A stretch of 50,707 bases of DNA from Muribaculaceae bacterium (GTDB taxonomy: Bacteria; Bacteroidota; Bacteroidia; Bacteroidales; Muribaculaceae), in NCBI GenBank assembly GCA_011959405.1, contig BLLX01000006.1, positions 1 to 50,707 on the forward strand, read 5' to 3'. The notes beneath the pieces were generated by a model. It was given only the letters and a program-made list of their open reading frames with translations, did not search any database and was not told where the DNA came from. Shown piece after piece: positions 37,138 through 45,282 of the stretch (the first letter of the stretch is position 1; each line of letters opens with the position of its first letter). Both the position numbers and the translations under genes were made by a program.

Positions 37138-38427
37138 ATGAAAAATCTTTTTGCTTATGTTTTTTTGATGGCCGGAGCTTTGAGCATGCTGACTGCATGT
37201 AGCAGCGATGGAGAAAATGAACCCGGTGGAAATCACCCAGTAGCGCCGGGCGATGGGCTGCAGACTAAAACTTATACGGATGCCGACGGCCTGTCGCTTA
37301 GTGTGGACGATGAACCGGTTATAGGCCAGACGGTGACATTTACTCCTGCTGCAGGCGGCACAGGCACTGTGACTATTGCCGGTGCGCCTTTTGACTTTGA
37401 CGGAATGATGATGGATGCCGGCGACAATAACGGGCAGGCTTTTGTGATTCCGACGGCGTCTGTTATCCCCGGCTCTGCTTCTGTATCGTTTCCTGTCGTA
37501 CTTTCCGGTGGCGAGGACGGTTATTCGTTTGACGGTACGGCATCTTCCAATTACTGTACGTTCACTTATGCCGGGAGTGTGGCTGCGGATACGATGGTTC
37601 TCAATATCAGCAATATTGCGCTGAAGGATGCTTCGATGGCCGGATTTTATGAGATGCCGGATCTGCTTGAATATAATGAAACATGGGAGACTGAGGAACC
37701 CGATATGTATAATGTGGTGCGTCTGAAATGGGTGTCGGAAAAAGGTGTGCCGGTTGATTTTGGTATGGGTGTCCCGATGGAATATCCTATTGAAAGCATT
37801 CTTGGTATTACCTTCATGATGCCTATGATTGATAACGGTTCGGGCGAACCCCAGTCGCTTGTGTCTGTTCTGCATGGCATGCTGAAGGGTGTGACTTTGG
37901 GCGCGGACGGCAGTGTGACAGCTAAATATGTCGATGCCGCCACAGGCGAAGAAGTTGATTCGCACAAGGGATTTGCCCGTTATGTTGTGGCTGACGATCA
38001 CACTCTGCGTCTGTTTGTTGATCCTGCCGCGATCATTAAGTCGACCGTGGCCAATGCTGCCAAGTCGCGTTCTGTTGATATGAACGCTCTGTTTCAGGGT
38101 CTGATGGATCAGGTGGTTCCGATGCTTGCCAATGGCGTTCCGGTCAATTACGGACCTTGTATCGCGGATGCCGACGGCAACATCGAGGAAAATCCGGATG
38201 CCGTCAGCTTCTATCTGGGCACGGAAACTCTTTTGCCGATTCTCAAAGTGGTGTCACCGGTGTTTGCCGATCAGGATATGATTGATCTTATCGTTGGTAT
38301 AGCAAGTCAGGATCCCAACATGGGCGCTATGGCCGGAATGCTTCCCGGCATTCTTCAGGCTCTGCCTGATGTGATCGGCACAACTTCCAGAATAGAGCTT
38401 GGAATCAATCTCAACAAGGTGTCGTAA
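37138..38427 (+). CDS. Outer-membrane lipoprotein, DUF4925-like
   Basis: The 429-residue product has a lipoprotein signal peptide ending LTAC (Cys21). Ser-Ser-Asp and further acidic residues follow, compatible with the Bacteroidota lipoprotein export signal for surface display. An N-terminal Ig-like beta region (about residues 40-150) is followed by a mixed alpha/beta part containing GFYEMPDLLEYNETWETEEPDMYNVVRLKW. The overall plan resembles DUF4925 lipoproteins of gut Bacteroidales, whose function is unknown. It has its own promoter and terminator. Its codons are noticeably less GC-rich than those of neighbouring housekeeping genes. Confidence 0.72.
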   Translation: MKNLFAYVFLMAGALSMLTACSSDGENEPGGNHPVAPGDGLQTKTYTDADGLSLSVDDEPVIGQTVTFTPAAGGTGTVTIAGAPFDFDGMMMDAGDNNGQAFVIPTASVIPGSASVSFPVVLSGGEDGYSFDGTASSNYCTFTYAGSVAADTMVLNISNIALKDASMAGFYEMPDLLEYNETWETEEPDMYNVVRLKWVSEKGVPVDFGMGVPMEYPIESILGITFMMPMIDNGSGEPQSLVSVLHGMLKGVTLGADGSVTAKYVDAATGEEVDSHKGFARYVVADDHTLRLFVDPAAIIKSTVANAAKSRSVDMNALFQGLMDQVVPMLANGVPVNYGPCIADADGNIEENPDAVSFYLGTETLLPILKVVSPVFADQDMIDLIVGIASQDPNMGAMAGMLPGILQALPDVIGTTSRIELGINLNKVS

Positions 38428-38458
38428 TTGTAATAGTCAGATATAGAAATGCAATCGG

Positions 38459-38498
38459 CCCGGATTGTCACATAAGTGGTGATCCGGGTTAATTTTTT
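38459..38498 (+). terminator. Rho-independent terminator after the lipoprotein gene
   Basis: CCCGGATTGTCAC (38459-38471) pairs over its full 13 bp, with three G-U pairs, with GTGGTGATCCGGG (38476-38488) around an ATAA loop. TTAATTTTTT follows. Confidence 0.8.
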
Positions 38499-38542
38499 GT
38501 ATTTGCGGTAATTTTGTGGAAATGTGATGAATAGGTGCGGTA

Positions 38543-38574
38543 TTTGCATATTTTTGCAAAAAAGATTAACTTTG
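38543..38574 (+). promoter_or_regulatory. Promoter of the barrel/PCMD operon, almost leaderless
   Basis: TTTG (38543-38546), a 20-bp spacer and TAACTTTG (38567-38574) match the consensus exactly. The chosen ATG at 38583 begins 8 nt after the box, so the mRNA leader is expected to be only a few bases. Confidence 0.75.
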
Positions 38575-38582
38575 CCGCAATT

Positions 38583-39338
38583 ATGAAGTGTCATTTTTTA
38601 GTAAGACGTCTTGTCATGCTGCTTACGGGCGTGGCTGCGGCGTGTGGTGCGGTTTGTGCGCAGGTCCCTTTCGACAGGGGTTTGAAAGAACCGGTCACGT
38701 TTGTGGAGAAGGGCCAATGGATCACCGGCATATCGGTGAACTATTCTGCCACTTCGCAGGATAATTATCATTTCTTTATTTTCGAGGGAATCAACGGCAA
38801 GAGCTATTCGTTCAAGGTGAGTCCGATGCTGATGTTTTCGTTTAAGGACAACATGGCCGCGGGCGGACGTTTTTCATATTCGCGTTCGATGGTGAAGATG
38901 GATTCCGGTTCGCTGAAATTGTCGTCGGACCTGTCGATTTTTGATGCCGACCATCTTTACTCGATCAACCATAACTACAGTATGACCGGTGCCTTCCGCA
39001 ACTATATATCGCTTGGCGGAAGCAACCGTTTCGGTATATTCAATGAAATTCAGCTGCAGATCGGCGGCGGGCAGAGCAAGCTTGCCAATGGCTCGGGCGA
39101 CGCTCTGTCTGGGTCGTATCTGACAAATTTCAATGTGTCGCTGGGTCTGACCCCCGGGTTCATAATGTTTCTGAGCAATTATTCGGCGCTGGAGGTTAAT
39201 GTCGGTGTTCTCGGCTTCAATTATGTGCATTCTCGTTCGGTCACGGACCAGATATATGTGGCCAACCTGAATTCGAATTCGGCCAATTTTAAGATTAACT
39301 TGTTTTCGATCACCTTCGGGGTGGCTTTTTATTTGTGA
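38583..39338 (+). CDS. Putative outer-membrane beta-barrel protein, first of a pair
   Basis: I chose the ATG at 38583 because it starts a good signal peptide (MKCHFLVRRLVMLLTGVAAACGAVCAQ) and lies after the promoter. The 251-residue product has alternating amphipathic strands and ends in a hydrophobic strand (FSITFGVAFYL), as in outer-membrane barrels. No named family is recognised. It resembles the next gene product in plan: an early (F/K)GQW or KGRW motif, a GGSNRFGIFNE or SRAKRFGVFNE motif, and a late glycine-rich strand. The two are likely paralogues. The stop overlaps the next start (TGATG). Confidence 0.75.
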   Translation: MKCHFLVRRLVMLLTGVAAACGAVCAQVPFDRGLKEPVTFVEKGQWITGISVNYSATSQDNYHFFIFEGINGKSYSFKVSPMLMFSFKDNMAAGGRFSYSRSMVKMDSGSLKLSSDLSIFDADHLYSINHNYSMTGAFRNYISLGGSNRFGIFNEIQLQIGGGQSKLANGSGDALSGSYLTNFNVSLGLTPGFIMFLSNYSALEVNVGVLGFNYVHSRSVTDQIYVANLNSNSANFKINLFSITFGVAFYL

Positions 39339-40216
39339 TGATGAGAAAGATGACTACACGCAGCCGGCTTGCGGCAATGGCCGTGACGTTTTTTGCATCA
39401 CTGGCATTGGGGGGCGGCGCGTATGCGCAGGTTCCGTCGGCCGATCAGCAGCCGCCTTTGCTTGACGAGGATCTGGTGATCGTGAGCAACGGCTCTGCCG
39501 GCAACGATACTGTGTCCATGATTCTGAAACAGAGGAATTTCGGACGTTATGACAGAGGTCTGCACAACTATCTCTTTATCCCGAAGGGACGGTGGGAGGT
39601 AGGGCTGACGGCAAGTTACGGTTCGCTCCACACGGACGATATCGAGGCTCTGTCTGTGCTCAAAGATTTCGATTTTTCAGGCAAGATGTATTCGATACGC
39701 CCGTCGGTCGGCTATACGTTTGCCCATAATCAGTCGGTGGGTCTGAAGGTAATCTATAACCGGGCTATGGCCGATCTCGGCTCGATGGGTCTGAATCTTG
39801 GCAGCGATGACCTGAGTTTCAGCATCAGGGATGTGAAATATCATTCGCAGACGTATGCTGCCGCGTTTTATTATCGCAGTTATGTAGGCCTGAGCCGTGC
39901 AAAGCGCTTCGGCGTGTTCAATGAGGTGGACCTGTCGTTCGCTTCCGGCAACTCTCTGTTCTCCCGTATCTACAACGGCCTGCCGCGCGACACCCGTACG
40001 GACATCACTGAAGTGAGTCTGAATTTCAGCCCCGGCGTGTGCATATTCATAATGGAGAACGTGAGCTTCAACCTGTCGTTCGGTGTGTTCGGCCTGAAGG
40101 TTCACAAAGAGTCGCAGAGCACCAACGGCGAGCCTGACGGTTCGCGGGTGACTTCCGGCGCTAATTTCCGTTTCAATATATTCAATATAAATTTTGGACT
40201 CGGTGTACATATTTAA
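39338..40216 (+). CDS. Putative outer-membrane beta-barrel protein, second of a pair
   Basis: Starting at the ATG at 39338 (one-base overlap; GTG 39335 and ATG 39341 are alternatives) the product has about 292 residues. A signal peptide ending near AYAQ is followed by a segment with LDEDLVIVSNGS and then barrel-like strands (KGRWEVGLTASYGS, SIRPSVGYTFAHNQSVGLKVIYNR, RFGVFNEVDLSFASGN), ending FNIFNINFGLGVHI. It shares motifs with the preceding gene, so a duplication is likely. Its 3' end overlaps the PCMD lipoprotein gene by 23 nt. Confidence 0.75.
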   Translation: MMRKMTTRSRLAAMAVTFFASLALGGGAYAQVPSADQQPPLLDEDLVIVSNGSAGNDTVSMILKQRNFGRYDRGLHNYLFIPKGRWEVGLTASYGSLHTDDIEALSVLKDFDFSGKMYSIRPSVGYTFAHNQSVGLKVIYNRAMADLGSMGLNLGSDDLSFSIRDVKYHSQTYAAAFYYRSYVGLSRAKRFGVFNEVDLSFASGNSLFSRIYNGLPRDTRTDITEVSLNFSPGVCIFIMENVSFNLSFGVFGLKVHKESQSTNGEPDGSRVTSGANFRFNIFNINFGLGVHI

Positions 40217-41789
40217 GCACATAAGATATGCGGCTGCCGCGACCATGGTGTCGGCGGCGGTGGCAGGATGTATCACGAATGATCTTCCTTATCCCGCCAT
40301 ACAGGCTAATTTTACCTCGTTTATGGTTGAGGATATGGCCGGAGCGGCTCAGATCGACACATTGCGCCGCACTGTTGTGCTTCCTCTTGCCGAGCAGGCC
40401 GACATGTCGGCGGTGAGGGTGCTCGGTTATGAACTGTCGCCATCAGATGCCGTGCTTTCACCGGGATATGAGATACCTACGGTGCTTGATCTCACATCTC
40501 CATATCGTGTGGACCTGTCTGTGTATCGAAGTTATGAGTGGACCATATCGGCCACACAGACCATAGCTCGTTATTTTGACGTGGAGGGGCAGATCGGCGC
40601 TTCGTTCATCGATGTGGATGCCAGCCGCGTGGTGGTGACAGTGCCCAAGGACGCCAATCTGCGGGCCTTGAAGGTGACCTCTGTGAAGCTCGGTGCCGTG
40701 TCGTCGGTGATGTCTCCGGATCTGAACGGCGAGACTGTGGATATGCGTGATCCGGTAACGGTGGAAGTGACCGATCACGGCCGTGTGCAGAAGTGGACGA
40801 TCTATGTGGAGAAAAGCGCTGATGCCGTTGCTTTCAGGCGGGTCGACGCCTGGACACGCGTGGCATATCTGTATGCCGAGGCCGAAGCCAACAAGACTAA
40901 CGGTTTTGAGTACAGGATAAAAGGCGACACGGAGTGGAGCGCCGTGCCTGCAGAGTGGATTACTGCTGACGGCGGAACGTTTAAAGCGCGGCTTGTGCAT
41001 CTGTCGCCGGAGACCGTGTATGAAGCGCGGGCTTTTTCCGACGCTGATTTTTCGGAAATGAAGGAGTTTGTCACCGGTTCGGAGCCGCAGATGCCCAATT
41101 CGGATTTCGATCTGTGGTGGCTCAGCAAAAAGGTGTGGAATCCTTGGGCCGAAGGCGGAGAATCATACTGGGACACCGGCAACAAGGGTGCGGCGACCAT
41201 GGGGCAGAGCAACTCGATTCCGTCGGACCAGACTGTCTCAGGGACAGGATACTGCGCTGAGCTACAGTCTAAATTCGTGGGACTCGGACCTGTGGGCAAA
41301 CTGGCTTCGGGCAGTATTTTCACGGGAGAGTATCTGCGTACCGACGGCACCAACGGTGTGCTGAAGTTCGGTCGGCGGTTCACTTCCAGACCAACGAGAC
41401 TGACGGGCTATGTGCGCTATAGCGGAGCTCCGATCTCATCTATAGGCTCCGAGCCGCAATTTGCCGACTGGCGCGACAGGCCCGATACGGGCAATGTGTA
41501 TGTGGCGCTGACATCGTGGGCCGATCCGCTTGAGGTGCGGACCAATCCGCGCGACAGGCAGTTGTTTGATCCGCAGGATCCGGGCGTGATAGCTTACGGA
41601 CGTGTGGAATATACCGGCGATACGGACGGATGGGTGCCGTTTTCCATAGACATTGACTATCGCACTACCTCTGTGGTGCCTACTCATATTCTTGTGGTGG
41701 CCGCAGCCAGCAAATGGGGCGACTATTTTGTAGGCGGCAGCGGTTCGGTGATGTTTATTGATGACTTTAAATTAGAGTATGATTACTGA
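40194..41789 (+). CDS. PCMD-domain lipoprotein
   Basis: The product has 531 residues. A signal peptide ending VAGC marks a lipoprotein. Two Ig-like or cadherin-like beta units follow (about residues 35-210), and a C-terminal PCMD-type domain (putative carbohydrate metabolism domain, about residues 280-531) contains MPNSDFDLWW, ENSYWDTGN-like SYWDTGNKGAATMG, LKFGRRFTSRPTRLTGYVRY, and VMFIDDFKLEYD at the end. No ATG gives a full signal peptide: the start must be TTG 40194 or GTG 40203, both inside the preceding gene. Likely outer-membrane anchored, perhaps glycan-binding; enzymatic activity is not shown. Confidence 0.82.
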   Translation: MDSVYIFKHIRYAAAATMVSAAVAGCITNDLPYPAIQANFTSFMVEDMAGAAQIDTLRRTVVLPLAEQADMSAVRVLGYELSPSDAVLSPGYEIPTVLDLTSPYRVDLSVYRSYEWTISATQTIARYFDVEGQIGASFIDVDASRVVVTVPKDANLRALKVTSVKLGAVSSVMSPDLNGETVDMRDPVTVEVTDHGRVQKWTIYVEKSADAVAFRRVDAWTRVAYLYAEAEANKTNGFEYRIKGDTEWSAVPAEWITADGGTFKARLVHLSPETVYEARAFSDADFSEMKEFVTGSEPQMPNSDFDLWWLSKKVWNPWAEGGESYWDTGNKGAATMGQSNSIPSDQTVSGTGYCAELQSKFVGLGPVGKLASGSIFTGEYLRTDGTNGVLKFGRRFTSRPTRLTGYVRYSGAPISSIGSEPQFADWRDRPDTGNVYVALTSWADPLEVRTNPRDRQLFDPQDPGVIAYGRVEYTGDTDGWVPFSIDIDYRTTSVVPTHILVVAAASKWGDYFVGGSGSVMFIDDFKLEYDY

Positions 41790-42354
41790 TAATTCTCAGA
41801 ATGTGATGACCGAGCGTCAGTTTGATGATGCATTGGCCTGTTGCCGTGAGTTGTTTGCCAAGAAGCTCCATGATTATGGCGCTGCATGGCGTGTGTTGCG
41901 CCCTGCGTCGCTGACGGATCAGATTTTCATCAAGGCCCAGCGCATCAGGTCGTTGCAGACTAAAGGTCAGTCGCAGGTGGGCGAGGGGATTCTGCCGGAG
42001 TTCATCGGTATAGTGAATTATGGCCTTATTGGTCTGATCCAGCTGGAGCTGCCGATGACCGAGTCGGCCGACATCACAGCCGGACAGGCTCTGGAGATGT
42101 ATGACCGCAAGGCCGCCATGGCCCGGGAGCTTATGCTTGCCAAGAATCATGATTATGATGAGGCGTGGCGTTCGATGCGGGTCAGTTCGTATGTTGATCT
42201 GATTCTGATGAAGATATTGCGTACCCGCCAGATCGAGGATCTTCATGGTGCGACTCTGGTGAGCGAGGGTATAGACGCCAATTATCTGGACATGGTGAAT
42301 TATTCGGTGTTCGGAATTATTAAACTGACAGAGACCGGGGACAATGCTGTCTGA
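41779..42354 (+). CDS. DUF1599-family protein with two repeats
   Basis: The 191-residue soluble protein contains two copies of the DUF1599 unit. Copy one is FDDALACCRELFAKKLHDYGAAWRVLRPASLTDQIFIKAQRIR. Copy two has KAAMARELMLAKNHDYDEAWRSMRVSSYVDLILMKILRTR. Each carries K(L/N)HDY and AW...R, resembling the helical metal/nucleotide sites of MazG-like folds; that link is an inference. It overlaps the PCMD gene by 11 nt and the DoxX-like gene by 11 nt. Confidence 0.9.
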   Translation: MITDNSQNVMTERQFDDALACCRELFAKKLHDYGAAWRVLRPASLTDQIFIKAQRIRSLQTKGQSQVGEGILPEFIGIVNYGLIGLIQLELPMTESADITAGQALEMYDRKAAMARELMLAKNHDYDEAWRSMRVSSYVDLILMKILRTRQIEDLHGATLVSEGIDANYLDMVNYSVFGIIKLTETGDNAV

Positions 42355-43585
42355 GGAAAGACGTCGCGTGCTGATACGGATTGTCACGTGGGCGCTGCGG
42401 CTGGCCGCAGGTGCGGCTTTCGTGGTGAGCGGATGTGCCAAGATGATCGATCCTTACGGGTTCACTCTGAAGATCGGCGAGTATCTGTCGGTCTGGCATC
42501 TGGATTCAATTGTAGCTCCCGGCTGGGTGCTTTTTGCCGCATGTGGCATATCGGTGGCCGAGTTTCTGACGGGGTTCAATCTCGCCGTGGGTTCGTTGCG
42601 CCGGTTCACCGTGTGGACGGCGGCGGCGATCATGGCGGTGATGCTGCCGCTGAGTGTGTATATCGCCGTGGCCAATCCTGTGGAGCATTGCGGATGTTTC
42701 GGCGATCTGTGGGTCATATCCAATGCCGCTACATTGCTTAAAAATCTGGCTCTGACGGCGGCTGTGGCCTGGCTTGCCATATTCAATACTCGTGAACCGG
42801 GACTGTATGCCCCGTGGTCGCAGTGGATTCAGATCACCGTGGCCACGGCTTATATCATAGTGGTCGGTGCTGCCGGCTATTTTGAGCAGCCTTTGCTGGA
42901 TTTCCGCCAGTATCCTGCCGGCCGGACTCTGGTTTCGGCCGATGACGGTTCGGACATCGTGTTTCTGTATGAAAAGGATGGAGTTAAGGCGGAATTTACC
43001 GCAGACGATCTGCCCGATGAGTCGGAGGGATGGGTGTATGTGGACCGGATTGCTTCTGTCAAGGAAGCCGGTCTGGCCGGGGCTTTCGCGATTGTCGACG
43101 ATGACGGCTATGACGTGACCGACGAGGTGATCGGGGCGACACCGGAGCAGTTGCTGCTGCTTATTCCCGACACCCGGGCGGCAGGTATTTCCGGGACCTA
43201 TGTGGCTAATGAACTGAATGAATATGTCACATCGCGCCATGGTGGTGACGCGTTTGTGGCAGTGACAGGCGCCACCGCGGCCGAGCGGGCTGAATGGCTT
43301 GATCTGTCGATGGCCGACTATCCGCTGTATTCGGCCGAGACCACCGCCATAAGGGAACTGGCGCGCGGTAAGATGGCGGTGGTGTATCTCCGCGGGGACA
43401 CGGTGATGTGGAAGCGCAATATCGCGTCGGTCAATCCGGATATACTGGCATCGGACGGCGCTACTCTGGCCGATCTCGATCCGCGCGGCCCGGAGCGTTT
43501 CCGCAGATACACGATGATTTTTGCCGGCCTGGAATTGCTTCTGCTTATCATATCGGTGTCGGCGTCCGTGATGCGTAAAAAATAA
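42344..43585 (+). CDS. DoxX/MauE-like membrane protein, BT_3928 family
   Basis: The 413-residue product has four or five N-terminal membrane segments (about residues 10-175) with the DoxX/MauE-like GAAFVVSGCAKMIDPYGF and the cysteine motif HCGCFGD between segments. A periplasmic domain of roughly 200 residues and a final membrane segment (about residues 388-408) follow. In Bacteroides the DUF1599 and BT_3928-type genes also lie side by side, usually before tpiA; tpiA is absent here. MauE-like proteins are linked to redox or disulfide handling, but the function in this family is not established. Confidence 0.85.
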   Translation: MLSEERRRVLIRIVTWALRLAAGAAFVVSGCAKMIDPYGFTLKIGEYLSVWHLDSIVAPGWVLFAACGISVAEFLTGFNLAVGSLRRFTVWTAAAIMAVMLPLSVYIAVANPVEHCGCFGDLWVISNAATLLKNLALTAAVAWLAIFNTREPGLYAPWSQWIQITVATAYIIVVGAAGYFEQPLLDFRQYPAGRTLVSADDGSDIVFLYEKDGVKAEFTADDLPDESEGWVYVDRIASVKEAGLAGAFAIVDDDGYDVTDEVIGATPEQLLLLIPDTRAAGISGTYVANELNEYVTSRHGGDAFVAVTGATAAERAEWLDLSMADYPLYSAETTAIRELARGKMAVVYLRGDTVMWKRNIASVNPDILASDGATLADLDPRGPERFRRYTMIFAGLELLLLIISVSASVMRKK

Positions 43586-43609
43586 TTTCGGCGTTTTGGA
43601 AAAAATCCG

Positions 43610-43627
43610 TACATTTGTGCAAATGTA
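43610..43627. promoter_or_regulatory. Palindrome coinciding with the -7 box of the hexosamine-kinase-like gene
   Basis: TACATTTG (43610-43617) matches TAnnTTTG, and CAAATGTA (43620-43627) is its exact inverted copy two bases on. The ATG is at 43660. The arms are perfect, so a repressor site over the promoter box, or two opposed -7 boxes, is plausible. Confidence 0.6.
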
Positions 43628-43659
43628 ACCCATACTTAACACAAGTGCAATCACACATC

Positions 43660-44754
43660 ATGGAAAACCTGAACAAAGTGATCGAACGGTTTGACACTGC
43701 CGGAGTTGTTTCTGAGATCAAGCCGCTCGGAAACGGTCTTATCAATGACACCTATATTGTGCGTACATCGTCGGAGGATACTCCGGATTATGTGCTTCAA
43801 CGAATCAATCATCATATTTTCACTGATGTGGATGCTCTTCAGCAAAATATCGGCGCCGTGACGTCGCATATCCGCCGCAAGCTGGAAGCTGCCGGCGAGG
43901 ACGACATAGACCGCAAGGTGCTCACGTTCGTCACTTTGAAGGATTCGCCGAAGACATACTTTTTTGACGGCGAGAATTATTGGCGCATGATGGTGTTCAT
44001 ACCCCGGGCCAGGACGTTCGAGGCGGTCACCGCCGAGTCGAGCCGCGCGGCCGGAGCCGCTTTCGGCCGTTTTCAGGCATCGCTGGTGGATATAGAGGGA
44101 ACGCTCACGGAGACCATTCCCAATTTTCATAACATGGAGTTCCGTCTGCAGCAGTTGCGTGAAGCGGTGGCTGCCGACGCCGTCGGCAGGGTGAAAGAAG
44201 TGCAGCCGCTGCTGGACGAGCTGGAGAAACGCGCCGACGAGATGTGCAAGGCCGAGCGTCTGCACCGTGAGGGCAAGCTGCCGAAACGTATCTGTCATTG
44301 CGACACGAAGGTGAACAACATGATGTTTGACGATGACGGCAAGCGGGTGCTTTGTGTGATAGACCTTGACACGGTGATGCCGAGTTTCGTTTTCAGTGAT
44401 TTCGGCGACTTTATGCGCACGGGAGCCAACACCGGTCTGGAAGATGACCGGAATCTGGACAATGTGGAGTTCAATATGGATATTTTCCGTGCGTTTACAG
44501 AGGGTTATCTATCCACGGCAAGCGAATTCCTTCTGCCTGTGGAGATAGAGAATCTGCCATACGCCGCGGCCCTGTTCCCGTATATGCAGACCGTGCGTTT
44601 CCTCGCTGACTATATCAATGGCGACACATATTATAAAATCCAGTATCCCGAGCATAATCTGGTGCGCAGCAAGGCTCAGTTCAAGTTGCTCCAGAGTGTT
44701 GAGGAGCACACTCCCGAGATGCGTGCCTTTATAGCCGGAAAATTCGGTAAATGA
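43660..44754 (+). CDS. Aminoglycoside-phosphotransferase-fold kinase, N-acetylhexosamine 1-kinase-like
   Basis: From the ATG at 43660 the product has 364 residues. It has the APH/choline-kinase fold: an N-terminal lobe (LGNGLINDTYIVRT), the catalytic loop HCDTKVNN (His213, Asp215, Asn220) and the metal-binding IDLDT about 20 residues later. The loop matches bifidobacterial NahK (HNDTKIN), which makes GlcNAc-1-phosphate or GalNAc-1-phosphate. This gives sugar salvage as the best guess; homoserine or choline kinase is less likely. It has its own promoter with a palindrome over the -7 box. Confidence 0.82.
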   Translation: MENLNKVIERFDTAGVVSEIKPLGNGLINDTYIVRTSSEDTPDYVLQRINHHIFTDVDALQQNIGAVTSHIRRKLEAAGEDDIDRKVLTFVTLKDSPKTYFFDGENYWRMMVFIPRARTFEAVTAESSRAAGAAFGRFQASLVDIEGTLTETIPNFHNMEFRLQQLREAVAADAVGRVKEVQPLLDELEKRADEMCKAERLHREGKLPKRICHCDTKVNNMMFDDDGKRVLCVIDLDTVMPSFVFSDFGDFMRTGANTGLEDDRNLDNVEFNMDIFRAFTEGYLSTASEFLLPVEIENLPYAAALFPYMQTVRFLADYINGDTYYKIQYPEHNLVRSKAQFKLLQSVEEHTPEMRAFIAGKFGK

Positions 44755-44792
44755 TTTATAAACGATTAAAAAACAGACAGTAAATAGTAAAA

Positions 44793-45170
44793 ATGGAAAT
44801 TACAGGTAAAATTATTATCGCTCTTCCCGAAATGTCGGGCACATCCAAGGCCGGCAACGCATGGAAAAAGCGGGAGTATGTGCTCGAGACACAGGAGACA
44901 TATCCCAAGAAAGTGTTTTTCAACTTTTTTGGAGACCGTGTGGACCAGTATCCCCTGAATGTGGGCGATGAAGTGACAGTGAGCTTCGATATAGACAGCC
45001 GTGAGTTCAACGGACGATGGTACACAGACATCCGTGCATGGAAAGCCGAGAAAGCAGGTGTGGGAGCAGCTGCCGCTCCGGCAGGATCCTCGGCCGCGTT
45101 CCCGGGAGACTTTCCTCCGGCCCCGGCAGATCTCACTCCAGCCGGTCCGGCCGACGATCTGCCTTTCTGA
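44793..45170 (+). CDS. DUF3127 protein, OB-fold-like, with SSB-type C-terminal tip
   Basis: The 125-residue protein begins with the DUF3127 core (about residues 1-85): MEITGKIIIALPEMSGTSKAGNAWKKREYVLE, VFFNFFGDRVDQYPLNVGDEVTVSFDID, REFNGRWYTDIRAWK. This pattern is like an OB fold, as in single-stranded DNA-binding proteins. A low-complexity Ala/Pro linker follows, and the protein ends DDLPF, close to the DDDIPF tip by which SSB recruits partners. It may bind nucleic acid and dock repair proteins, but this is inferred. It lies 38 nt after the kinase gene. Confidence 0.88.
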   Translation: MEITGKIIIALPEMSGTSKAGNAWKKREYVLETQETYPKKVFFNFFGDRVDQYPLNVGDEVTVSFDIDSREFNGRWYTDIRAWKAEKAGVGAAAAPAGSSAAFPGDFPPAPADLTPAGPADDLPF

Positions 45171-45282
45171 TTTCAGATTTTATACGACAATATGATTTAG
45201 TCGGGCGGGATGTGGCTGCATATTCCGTCCGGCTACTTCCATCTTATAAGACTAACCGCCTATATAAATCCATATCTGCAAA

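Noticed and set aside
45190-45240. Possible terminator between the DUF3127 gene and nadE
   Set aside because: An imperfect G/C hairpin is present, but it has wobble pairs, a bulge and no T run, so termination is not supported.
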